Below, piece by piece: positions 14,347-22,835 of a stretch of DNA of 40,335 nucleotides. The notes under the pieces were generated by a model that worked only from the letters and a program-made list of their open reading frames with translations, did no database searches and was not told the origin of the DNA. The stretch covers positions 1 through 40,335 of the forward strand of contig SVHH01000005.1 in assembly GCA_015055945.1 (NCBI GenBank), in the 5' to 3' direction. A program made the translations under genes and the position numbers. Each line of letters starts with the position of its first letter. Within the stretch, counting starts at the first letter, position 1. Source of the stretch: Clostridiales bacterium. GTDB lineage: Bacteria; Bacillota; Clostridia; Christensenellales; Borkfalkiaceae.

Positions 14347-15444
14347 TGTGATTTTTTAAGATAATCGTTGATAAATCCTTGAATATTACCGTTCATAACC
14401 GATTCAATGTCGGTGATTTCATAACCGGTTCTATGGTCTTTTACAAGAGTGTACGGACAGAACACGTAACTTCTAATTTGACTGCCCCACTCAATCTTTT
14501 TGATTTCACCCTTGATGTCTTGGTCGAGTTCCATTCTTTCGGCCTCACGCTTTTCAATAAGTTTACTTATAAGCATTTTCATAGCCATTTCACGGTTTTG
14601 TGTTTGACTTCTTTCGTTTTGACAAGCAACGACAATGCCCGTTGGCAAGTGTGTGATACGGATAGCAGATTCTGTCTTATTAACGTGTTGACCACCCGCG
14701 CCGCTCGAACGGTAAGTATCTACCTTCAATTCATCTGGGCTAATTTTTATTTCTTCATCGTCTTCAATTTCAGGCATAACTTCCAACGATGCAAAAGAAG
14801 TGTGCCTTCTTTTATTTGCATCGAACGGAGATATTCTTACCAACCTATGAACTCCTTTTTCAGCCTTCAAATAACCGTAAGCGCAATCACCTTCAATCTT
14901 AAACGAAACCGACTTTATGCCAGCTTCATCACCTTCTAATCTATCGAGTTCAGTAAGCGTGTAACCGTTCTTTTCTGCGTAATACATATACATACGGTAA
15001 AGCATTTCCGTCCAGTCGCACGCTTCCGTTCCACCAGCACCAGCGTGAAGCGTAAGGAGCGCATTCAACTTATCGTACTTACCGCGAAGAAGCGCCGCAA
15101 GGCGCATTTCTTCTATGTTTTTTTCCACCGCTTCAATTTCACCGCTAATCTCATCAAGAATACTCTCATCGTTTTCTTCTTCGGCAAGCGCAACTATTTC
15201 ATCAGCATCAAAAATTGTTTTTTCAGCCTTATCAAACGCGTTTACCTTATTAGTTAAAGATGCAATTTCTTTAGATATTTGCTGTGATTTTGCAAGGTCG
15301 GTGTAAATTTCAGGTTTTTCGGAAAGTTCGGTTTTAATTTTTAATTCTTCTCTCAACTTATCGATGTCAAAGAGAGTGTCCCGTCTCGCTAAGGATACCT
15401 TTTAATTCTTTAATTTTAAGTTTATATTCTTCGCTTTTAATCAT
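14343..15444 (-). CDS. prfB: Peptide chain release factor 2, programmed +1 frameshift
   Basis: A first frame of 25 codons begins with ATG at 15444 (MIKSEEYKLK...) and ends at CTT TGA (TGA at 15367-15369). Slippage by +1 on CTTTGAC continues as DIDKLREELK. The product is 366 residues, the usual size; with this start the codon-specificity SPF falls at 205-207 and GGQ at 250-252, the same numbers as in E. coli RF2. RF2 ends translation at UGA and UAA. The frameshift lowers output when RF2 is plentiful, because the TGA is then read as stop. The usual AGGGGG next to the slip site is not evident; only GACGGGA some bases upstream is seen. It lies between secA and tsaD. Confidence 0.97.
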
Positions 15445-15455
15445 AATTAGCCTTA

Positions 15456-18149
15456 TTATTTGTTTTGACCGCAGCAGTTTTTATACTTTTTCCCACTACC
15501 ACAAGGGCACGGATCGTTTCTGCCGATTTCTTTTACAACAGTTCTTCTTGGGCGAACGGGTCCGCCGTCAGTTTGGTTAGTTCTAAGTTCTTTGGTCTTA
15601 TCTTCGGTTTGAACGGGAACTTTTTGCAATTCAGCCTTAAGAAGCAAAGTAATGGTATCGTCTTGAATAGAAGCGGTAAGGTCTTCAAACATTTCGAACC
15701 CTTCTTTCTTATATTCAACTACCGGGTCAACGTTACCGTACCCCCTTAAGCTTATACCCTTACGAAGTTGATCCATTGAGTCAATGTGGTCAATCCACTT
15801 AGTGTCGATATTCTTTAGGAAAACCATTCTTTCAACTTCTGAGAAATTGATGCCTTCTTGAGCATATCTTTCAATCTTTTCGTTGTAAACCCTAATGGTT
15901 TCTTCAGTAAGTTTTTCAATAAAATATTCGTAATCCCAATTTTCAATCTTTTCTTTTGTAACAAATTCAGAATCTTTGGGAAGAAGTTTTAATTCAATGA
16001 TGTTGTTAAGCGCTTCAACGTCCCAAGTTTCAGGCTTGTTTTCGTTGTTAATAACAGTGCTAGCAACGTACTTAACGAAGTCGGGAACGAGTTTTAAGAT
16101 ATCTTCGTGAACGTTCTCATCCTTAATAACCTTCATTCTTTCAGCGTACATAACTTCACGTTGCTTGTTCATAACGTCGTCATATTCAAGAACGTGTTTT
16201 CTAATACCGAAGTTTTTACCTTCGATGGTGCGCTGAGCATTTTCAATGCTGTTAGAAAGCATTTTTGATTGCAAGGGTTGATCTTCATCAATGCTGAACA
16301 TTTCGTATACGCGTTGCATTCTTTCCCCACCGAAACGTTTTGCAAGGTCATCTTCAAGCGAGATAAAGAATACTGATTCACCCGCATCACCTTGACGACC
16401 GCTTCGGCCTCTAAGTTGGTTATCAATACGGCGTGATTCGTGTCTTTCAGTACCGAGAATAAACAAACCACCCGCTTCAACTACTTTAACCTTTTCAGCA
16501 TCAGTTTGTTCTTTTAATTTTGCATAAATTTCTCTATAATGTTCTCTAACTTCTTTTGCTTCTTCGGGGATATCCGCAATGAAAGAAGTTGCAAGTTCAA
16601 TTACGTCATCAGTAACGCCTTCTTCACGAAGTTTACGTTTTGCTAAAAACTCGGGGTTACCGCCGAGCAAGATATCAGTACCACGACCAGCCATGTTGGT
16701 TGCAATGGTTACCGCACCAAGTCTACCTGCTTGAGCAACGATATCCGCTTCTCTTGCGTGGTTTTTAGCGTTCAATACGTTGTGCTTAACTCCTTTTGCA
16801 ATAAGAAGTTTAGAAATTTCTTCTGATTTTTCAACGGTAACCGTACCAACGAGCACGGGTTGACCTTTCTTATGACATTCTACGATTTCATCTATAATCG
16901 CCTTGTTTTTACCTTTAACCGTTTTATAAATAACGTCAGGTCTATCAATTCTAGCAACCGGGCGGTTTGTGGGAATTTCAAGAACGTCAAGACCGTAAAT
17001 TGATCTAAATTCTTCTTCTTCACTCTTTGCAGTACCAGTCATACCAGAAAGTTTTTTGTAAAGTCTAAAGTAGTTTTGGAAAGTAATAGTTGCGTAAGTT
17101 TTGTTTTCATTACGAACCTTAACGCTTTCCTTTGCTTCGATTGCTTGGTGTAAACCGTCAGAATATCTACGACCGATCATAAGACGACCAGTAAATTCGT
17201 CAACGATAATAACTTCGCCGTCAGAAACAACGTAGTCGTTATCACGCTTAAATATATAGTTTGCTTTCAAGGCTTGTTGAATGTGGTGTGAAAGCGATGC
17301 GTTTTCAATATCAGAAAAGTTGTTAAGATTAAAGAATTGTTCAGCCTTTTTAGCGCCTAATTCAGTAATTTGAACGGTCTTTTCTTTAATGTCGATGGTA
17401 AAGTCTTTATCGAGCACTAAAGTTTTAACGAACTTATTTGCAGTGATATATTTTTCACTTGATTCGCCGCCTTTACCAGAGATAATAAGCGGAGTTCTTG
17501 CTTCGTCGATTAAGATTGAGTCAACTTCGTCGACAATAGCAAATGACAAGGGGCGTTGAACCATTTGTTCAAGTTTGGTTTTAAGATTATCTCTTAAATA
17601 ATCAAAGCCCATTTCATTATTAGTACCGTAAGTAATATCGCAAGCGTAAGCCTTTCTCTTATCGTCGTCTTCCATACCAGAAACGGCAACGCCAACGGTA
17701 AGCCCCAAGAACTTATAAACTTTACCCATCCATTCCGCATCACGGCTAGCAAGGTAATCGTTGACGGTTACGATGTGAACACCTTCACCAGTGAGTGCGT
17801 TAAGATATGCGGGAAGGGTTGCAACCAAAGTTTTACCTTCACCAGTTTTCATTTCGGCTACTCTACCTTGGTGTAAACAAATACCGCCTATGATTTGAAC
17901 TTTATAGTGGCGCATATTGAGAACACGCCAAGCCGCTTCTCTTGCAACTGCAAAAGCATCGCACAAAATATCATCGAGAGTATCCCCTGACTTTAATCTT
18001 GTGCGGAAAAAGTTGGTTTGTTCGAGAAGTTCTTCATCAGTAAATTTTTCATATTTTGGTTGAAGTGCGATAACCTTGTCCGCTAATTTATCGAGTTTTT
18101 TGAGATTGCGTCTGCTTTCTCCGCCTAAAATGTATCTAAATAATCCCAT
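15456..18149 (-). CDS. secA: Preprotein translocase ATPase SecA
   Basis: 897 residues. SecA drives secretion of unfolded proteins through SecYEG. Visible are Walker A GEGKT (103-107), the DEVD-type box in VDEVDSILIDEARTPLI, the QAGRLGAVTIATNMAGRGTDI helicase motif and RGRSGRQGD. The C-terminus carries the zinc SEC-C motif CPCGSGKKYKNCC (881-893). AGGAG four to five bases upstream fixes the start. It follows comF by 28 bases and precedes prfB by 11; secA-prfB adjacency is common in Bacillota. SecY, its partner, is encoded at the right edge of the window. Confidence 0.98.
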   Translation of the reverse strand: MGLFRYILGGESRRNLKKLDKLADKVIALQPKYEKFTDEELLEQTNFFRTRLKSGDTLDDILCDAFAVAREAAWRVLNMRHYKVQIIGGICLHQGRVAEMKTGEGKTLVATLPAYLNALTGEGVHIVTVNDYLASRDAEWMGKVYKFLGLTVGVAVSGMEDDDKRKAYACDITYGTNNEMGFDYLRDNLKTKLEQMVQRPLSFAIVDEVDSILIDEARTPLIISGKGGESSEKYITANKFVKTLVLDKDFTIDIKEKTVQITELGAKKAEQFFNLNNFSDIENASLSHHIQQALKANYIFKRDNDYVVSDGEVIIVDEFTGRLMIGRRYSDGLHQAIEAKESVKVRNENKTYATITFQNYFRLYKKLSGMTGTAKSEEEEFRSIYGLDVLEIPTNRPVARIDRPDVIYKTVKGKNKAIIDEIVECHKKGQPVLVGTVTVEKSEEISKLLIAKGVKHNVLNAKNHAREADIVAQAGRLGAVTIATNMAGRGTDILLGGNPEFLAKRKLREEGVTDDVIELATSFIADIPEEAKEVREHYREIYAKLKEQTDAEKVKVVEAGGLFILGTERHESRRIDNQLRGRSGRQGDAGESVFFISLEDDLAKRFGGERMQRVYEMFSIDEDQPLQSKMLSNSIENAQRTIEGKNFGIRKHVLEYDDVMNKQREVMYAERMKVIKDENVHEDILKLVPDFVKYVASTVINNENKPETWDVEALNNIIELKLLPKDSEFVTKEKIENWDYEYFIEKLTEETIRVYNEKIERYAQEGINFSEVERMVFLKNIDTKWIDHIDSMDQLRKGISLRGYGNVDPVVEYKKEGFEMFEDLTASIQDDTITLLLKAELQKVPVQTEDKTKELRTNQTDGGPVRPRRTVVKEIGRNDPCPCGSGKKYKNCCGQNK

Positions 18150-18177
18150 TTTTGCTCCTTATTAAACGTGATGTTTT

Positions 18178-18915
18178 TTAATATTTTTCTATCGGGGGCG
18201 TACTTGCCACCGTAACTAAATATACGAATTTTGCGCCCGCCTTTTTCAAGCGCACAGCCACGGCTTGTGCGGTCGCGCCAGTAGTGGTTACGTCGTCTAT
18301 AATAACCACCGTTTTATCCTTAACCGATTTTTTATCGGTAACCTTAAACGCTTCGTTTAAGTTCTTTAATCTCTCTGAGCGATTAAGCGTTGCTTGTCTT
18401 TTGGTTTCCTTAACCTTTACTAAACAATGATTTACCGGAACTTCCGTCTTTTTAGAAAGCATCTCTGCCAAAATCTTAGACTGATTATAGCCACGCTTTC
18501 TAAACGCCTTGTCAGTCATAGGAATATACACGAAAAAGTCCGCGTTAAAGTAGTTTTTTGAATAAACAAACTTTAAGCAATCTGTAAAATAATCGGCAAG
18601 ATATCTGTGATTGCCGTACTTAAAGCGTTGAATTAGCGTGCTTATAGGCTTATCGTAAACAAAATAACTTCTACACTTATCAAGCGCGGTTAAATTACCT
18701 TTGCAAGTGGTGCAATATTTTTCAGCCGCTATAACTTGTCTACCACAATGCTCGCAAATGTACTTATTATTTAAGGGAAGTTTTTCTAAGCACTCCTTAC
18801 AAAACTTTTGGCCGTCAAAAACTTCATCATTACAGTTTAAGCATTTCCAGTCGGGGTTAAATAAACTTTTTGAAAATATTGCGCTTATTCTTTCAAAGAA
18901 AGATTTTATAGACAT
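18178..18915 (-). CDS. ComF family phosphoribosyltransferase-like protein
   Basis: 245 residues. The N-terminus has two zinc-binding Cys4 clusters (Cys25/28/39/42 and Cys54/57/68/71), then a type I phosphoribosyltransferase domain with the PRPP motif VIIDDVTTTGAT (205-216). ComFC-like proteins take part in DNA uptake and recombination in competent bacteria, in contact with ComFA and PriA; comFA is not present here. It starts two bases after the metK stop and has no clear ribosome binding site, so it is probably coupled to metK. The family call is firm. Confidence 0.9.
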   Translation of the reverse strand: MSIKSFFERISAIFSKSLFNPDWKCLNCNDEVFDGQKFCKECLEKLPLNNKYICEHCGRQVIAAEKYCTTCKGNLTALDKCRSYFVYDKPISTLIQRFKYGNHRYLADYFTDCLKFVYSKNYFNADFFVYIPMTDKAFRKRGYNQSKILAEMLSKKTEVPVNHCLVKVKETKRQATLNRSERLKNLNEAFKVTDKKSVKDKTVVIIDDVTTTGATAQAVAVRLKKAGAKFVYLVTVASTPPIEKY

Positions 18916-18917
18916 AA

Positions 18918-20084
18918 TCAGAGATATTTTTTAAGAATTTCAGCCTTGTCTGTTTGTTCCCAAGGGAATTCACTCTTACCAAAATGCCCGTAACTTGCAG
19001 TGTTCTTGTAAATAGGCTTATCTAATCCCAAGTGCGCGATAATTGCTGACGGACGAAGGTCGAATTCTTTTACAACGATATCAGCAAGTTTATCATCGGC
19101 AATTTTACCAGTACCGAAAGTATCAATCATAACTGATACGGGTTTAGCAACGCCGATTGCGTATGCGATTTGAATTTGACACTCGTCAGCAAGTCCAGCA
19201 GCAACGATGTTTTTGCAAACGTATCTTGCCATATAGGTTGCTGAACGGTCTACTTTAGTCGGGTCTTTTCCACTAAAAGCACCGCCACCGTGCGGACACT
19301 TACCGCCGTAAGTATCAACGATAATTTTTCTACCAGTAAGCCCCGAGTCGCCGTTAGGTCCACCGATTTCAAATCTACCAGTGGGGTTAATAAAGTACTT
19401 GGTGTTTTCGTCGAGATATTCTTTGGGAAGAATTTCATCTATTACGTATTTTTTCAAATCTTTACGAAGTTGCTGTGTTGAAACTCTTTCGTTATGTTGT
19501 GAAGAAAGTACTACCGCTTCAATTCTAAACGGCTTACCATCTTTATACTCAACTGTTACTTGACCTTTACCGTCTGGGCGAAGATAATCTAACACGCCTT
19601 GCTTTCTAACTTCTTCAAGTTTAGCGCACATCTTATGCGCCAGCATAATAGGAAGCGGCATAAGTTCTTCAGTTTCACGGCAAGCGTAACCAAACATAAG
19701 ACCTTGGTCGCCCGCGCCGATTTTATCGAAGGCGTCCCCCCCGTCCTTTGCTTCTTGTGAATTATCTACCCCAAGTGCAATATCAGCACTTTGTTTATCG
19801 AGTTTAACTAAAATTTTAACACTATCCGCAGCAAAGCCCGTTTTAGCATCAGTATAACCGATTTCTCTAATCACGTCCCTTGCAATTTCTTCCACGTCAA
19901 CTTTTGCGTTAGTGGTAATTTCACCCATAACCAACAAAAAGTCGGTTGTAGCGCAACACTCGCAAGCCACGCGAGAAGTCTTGTCTTGACTTAAAACCGC
20001 GTCCAAAACGGCGTCTGAAATATTATCGCAAACCTTATCGGGATGCCCAGTTGTAACACTTTCACTTGTAAAATAATTTTTCAT
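18918..20084 (-). CDS. metK: S-adenosylmethionine synthetase
   Basis: 388 residues. MetK makes S-adenosylmethionine from methionine and ATP in the cytoplasm. Motifs are TGHPDKVCD (12-20), [31 protein letters not shown] and [17 protein letters not shown], all intact. It has a consensus promoter (20128-20156), a short leader and an AAAGG site. Many Bacillota metK genes have a SAM riboswitch; the 5' leader here is under 50 nt and has none. It heads the metK-comF-secA-prfB-tsaD-Dabb-tRNA run. Confidence 0.98.
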   Translation of the reverse strand: MKNYFTSESVTTGHPDKVCDNISDAVLDAVLSQDKTSRVACECCATTDFLLVMGEITTNAKVDVEEIARDVIREIGYTDAKTGFAADSVKILVKLDKQSADIALGVDNSQEAKDGGDAFDKIGAGDQGLMFGYACRETEELMPLPIMLAHKMCAKLEEVRKQGVLDYLRPDGKGQVTVEYKDGKPFRIEAVVLSSQHNERVSTQQLRKDLKKYVIDEILPKEYLDENTKYFINPTGRFEIGGPNGDSGLTGRKIIVDTYGGKCPHGGGAFSGKDPTKVDRSATYMARYVCKNIVAAGLADECQIQIAYAIGVAKPVSVMIDTFGTGKIADDKLADIVVKEFDLRPSAIIAHLGLDKPIYKNTASYGHFGKSEFPWEQTDKAEILKKYL

Positions 20085-20127
20085 ACTAAACCTTTTTCAT
20101 TTGAGCATATTTTTCCATTATTGATTT

Positions 20128-20156
20128 ATTATACACTAATTATCATTTTATGTCAA
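20128..20156 (-). promoter_or_regulatory. metK promoter
   Basis: Perfect TTGACA (20151-20156), 17-bp spacer, TATAAT (20128-20133) on the minus strand. It is the only strong promoter seen for the metK-to-tRNA run. Confidence 0.88.
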
Positions 20157-20246
20157 ACACCTTTACTTCGTAAAAGTTAGGTTTTTTGTAAATTTTAGTA
20201 AAATCAAGTCGCAAACATTTTAAGTATATTTTTATAAAAAATAAAA

Positions 20247-20262
20247 TTGACTTTTGTGTCAA
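20247..20262. promoter_or_regulatory. Upstream operator for the TetR-ABC operon
   Basis: TTGACTTTTGTGTCAA, an inverted repeat with TTGAC/GTCAA arms. It matches 15 of 16 bases of the site at 20328-20343, and the flanks AAT-AAAA also agree. It lies 29 bases ahead of the -35 box. Confidence 0.65.
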
Positions 20263-20290
20263 TTAAAACTTATTTTCCCCCGTTATTCGC

Positions 20291-20320
20291 TTGACAAAGG
20301 TTAAGTTAAAAAACTATAAT
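20291..20320 (+). promoter_or_regulatory. Promoter of the TetR-ABC exporter operon
   Basis: TTGACA (20291-20296), 18-bp spacer, TATAAT (20315-20320), placed between the two 16-bp operator copies. Confidence 0.8.
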
Positions 20321-20327
20321 ATACCCG

Positions 20328-20343
20328 TTGACTTTCGTGTCAA
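20328..20343. promoter_or_regulatory. Downstream operator for the TetR-ABC operon
   Basis: TTGACTTTCGTGTCAA covers the expected transcription start and stops just before the GGAG of tetR. With the twin at 20247-20262 it is 81 bp apart, start to start, which would allow looping. Confidence 0.7.
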
Positions 20344-20358
20344 TCAAAAAGGAGAATT

Positions 20359-20985
20359 ATGCCTAAAACAGTACTTCAATTAAATCAACTTAAAGAAGAG
20401 CGAAAAAGTGAAATTGTAGAAGCAGCGCTTAAAGTCTTTTGTGAAAAGGGATACTCTGGCGCAACTATTAACGATATCGCTAAAAAAGCAAAGTGCAGCC
20501 ACGGGCTTTTTTACCATTATTTTAAGAGTAAAAAAGAGATTTTTGACGCCGTTACTGAAACGCGTGGCAAACATATGATGTACTTTTTGGATAAGGTTGT
20601 TGAAGACGAATGTAATTACGTTGACAAGTTGAAAAAACTTACCGAATATACATTTAACAATATGAAGAAAGACGAGATATTTGCTTACAGATATTACTTC
20701 TTCGTATCGACCGTGTTTGCCAAGGCAGAATCAGGCGAACTTCCCCACAAAAACTGCAAAAAAACGCCGCCGCATATAAGAATGAATTCTTTCTTTGAAG
20801 AAGGCATTAACTGCGGTGCTTTTAGAAACGACTATCCGCCGTCTGAGTGTACTAAAATTTACAACTCTATTATTCAGGGCGCATCGATAAGTTTTATCTT
20901 ATGCCCTAAAGAATACAAACAATCATTTCAATTTCCGTCAGTGGATTTTGTTGTTGACATATTTAAAAAGGAGACTTGCTTATGA
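20359..20985 (+). CDS. TetR/AcrR family regulator of the ABC exporter
   Basis: 208 residues. The N-terminal helix-turn-helix domain is canonical (EIVEAALKVFCEKGYSGATINDIAKKA, CSHGLFYHYFKSKKEIFD, about 15-60), followed by a helical effector domain. AAAAAGGAG supports the start. It is first in an operon with two ABC half-transporters; its stop TGA overlaps the next ATG (ATGA). Two copies of a 16-bp inverted repeat flank its promoter, which fits autorepression with induction by a substrate of the exporter. The inducer is unknown. Confidence 0.92.
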   Translation: MPKTVLQLNQLKEERKSEIVEAALKVFCEKGYSGATINDIAKKAKCSHGLFYHYFKSKKEIFDAVTETRGKHMMYFLDKVVEDECNYVDKLKKLTEYTFNNMKKDEIFAYRYYFFVSTVFAKAESGELPHKNCKKTPPHIRMNSFFEEGINCGAFRNDYPPSECTKIYNSIIQGASISFILCPKEYKQSFQFPSVDFVVDIFKKETCL

Positions 20986-22835
20986 GTGCAACTAAAACAG
21001 TAAAAAATAAAGAAAGTTTATTTTCACCCATTAAAACGGTTGCTAAATCTATTAGAGAATACAAGACGCCTTCACTTTTAGCGCCGCTTTTCGTTGCGAT
21101 GGAAGTAGTAATAGAATGCCTTATCCCCTATATGATGACCTTACTTTTGGGTGCAATCGAATATATCGCTGGCGAACCTACAGTTCCCAACGCGTTATCG
21201 GTTAAAATTATAGAATTTATCTTTAACGGTAAAGAACCCGAACTTTTAACCACGATATTATTCTTTGGGCTTGCACTGCTATTACTTGCGTGCTTATCAT
21301 TGTGCTTCGGTGCTCTTTCTGGTAAGTGCTGCGCGGTTGCATCAAACGGCTTTGCCAAAAACTTAAGAAAGGATATGTTCTATAAAATACAAGACTTTTC
21401 TTTCTCTAATATCGATAAGTTTTCATCTTCAAGCCTTATCACAAGACTTACCACTGACGTTCAGCAAGTTCAAATGTCATACATGATGATTATTAGAACT
21501 GCCGTTCGTTCGCCGTTTATGCTTATCTTTTCAATGGTAATGGCTTTCACAATCAACTCACAAATGGCGCTTATCTTCCTTTGCACAACGCCTATTCTTG
21601 CGGTTGGTTTGATTTTAATTATGAGCAAGGCTATCCCTTTCTTTCACAGAATATTCAAAAAGTACGACAAAATGAACGAATCTGTTGAAGAAAACATTAG
21701 CGGTATGCGCGTAGTTAAATCTTACGTTAGAGAAGATTATGAAATAGAAAAGTTCAACAAAGCATCTGAAAATGTTAAAAACGATTTTATTAAAGCCGAA
21801 AGAATTATTGCGTTCAACGGTCCGTTAATGAACTTCTGCGTTTACACTGGTTTAATTGCTATTTACGCAGTGGGTGCAAGCATTATTATCGGCAGTAACG
21901 AACAACTCCTCAAAATGACCGAAATGCAAAGTTTTATGACCTACTCGTTCCAAATGCTTATGAGTTTGATGATGCTTTCAATGATAATGGTACAAATGAT
22001 TATGTCGGTTGCAAGCATGAAGCGTATTGCTGAAGTTATTAACGAAGAACCGTCTATAACTTCTCCCCAAAAAGCGGTTGCCGAAGTTAAAGACGGAAGC
22101 ATTGAATTTAGTAACGTATGCTTTAAATACTCTCAAAACGCTGAAAAATACGCACTCTCCAACATCAACTTAAAGATTGAAAGCGGTCAAACGATAGGTA
22201 TTATCGGCAGTACTGGTTCAAGTAAAACTACACTCGTTCAACTTATCCCCCGCTTATACGATGCTAACGAAGGCTGTGTAAAGGTTGCGGGCGTTGACGT
22301 AAAAGATTACGACCTTAACGCACTTAGAGATGCCGTTGCAATGGTTCTCCAAAAGAATGTTTTATTCTCTGGCTCAATTAAAGACAATATGCGTTGGGGC
22401 AATAAAAACGCCACTGATGAAGAAATTGAAGCGGCGTGCAAACTCGCCCAAGCGGATGAATTTATTCAATCTTTCCCCGATAAATACGACACTTATATCG
22501 AACAAGGCGGCGTAAACGTTTCAGGCGGGCAAAAACAACGCTTGTGTATTGCAAGAGCGTTGCTTAAAAAACCTAAAATTTTAATACTCGACGACTCCAC
22601 AAGTGCTGTTGATACTAAAACCGACGCGCTTATTAGAAAAGCGTTTAAAGAATACATTCCCGAAACGACAAAGATTATAATCGCACAAAGAATTGCGTCT
22701 ATCCAAGAATCTGATTTAATTATTATTATGGACGGCGGAACGATTACAGCGTGCGGCACGCACGACTCCCTTATGAAATCTAACCAAATTTATCAAGAAC
22801 TTTATACTTCACAAAACAAAGGGGGTAAAGAATAA
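20982..22835 (+). CDS. ABC exporter half-transporter A (degenerate ATP site)
   Basis: 617 residues from the ATG at 20982, which overlaps the TetR stop and has AAGGAG upstream. Six membrane helices (about 35-345) precede the ATPase domain: Walker A GSTGSSKT (409-416, Ser in place of the third Gly), signature VSGGQ (513-517) and Walker B ILILDD (533-538) with Asp538 where the catalytic Glu should be. It pairs with the next gene as a heterodimeric MdlAB/TmrAB-like exporter; the Asp here and the altered signature in the partner build one degenerate site. Regulation by TetR suggests drug or lipid export. Confidence 0.93.
   Translation: MSATKTVKNKESLFSPIKTVAKSIREYKTPSLLAPLFVAMEVVIECLIPYMMTLLLGAIEYIAGEPTVPNALSVKIIEFIFNGKEPELLTTILFFGLALLLLACLSLCFGALSGKCCAVASNGFAKNLRKDMFYKIQDFSFSNIDKFSSSSLITRLTTDVQQVQMSYMMIIRTAVRSPFMLIFSMVMAFTINSQMALIFLCTTPILAVGLILIMSKAIPFFHRIFKKYDKMNESVEENISGMRVVKSYVREDYEIEKFNKASENVKNDFIKAERIIAFNGPLMNFCVYTGLIAIYAVGASIIIGSNEQLLKMTEMQSFMTYSFQMLMSLMMLSMIMVQMIMSVASMKRIAEVINEEPSITSPQKAVAEVKDGSIEFSNVCFKYSQNAEKYALSNINLKIESGQTIGIIGSTGSSKTTLVQLIPRLYDANEGCVKVAGVDVKDYDLNALRDAVAMVLQKNVLFSGSIKDNMRWGNKNATDEEIEAACKLAQADEFIQSFPDKYDTYIEQGGVNVSGGQKQRLCIARALLKKPKILILDDSTSAVDTKTDALIRKAFKEYIPETTKIIIAQRIASIQESDLIIIMDGGTITACGTHDSLMKSNQIYQELYTSQNKGGKE

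Noticed and set aside
16169-16480. Overlapping reading frames inside secA and other large genes
   Set aside because: They lie within clearly real genes in another frame, have no ribosome binding sites and show no family marks.
20085-20358. Possible SAM riboswitch before metK
   Set aside because: The metK promoter at 20128-20156 leaves a leader of under 50 nt with no SAM-box elements; the rest of the gap is accounted for by the TetR operators and promoter.
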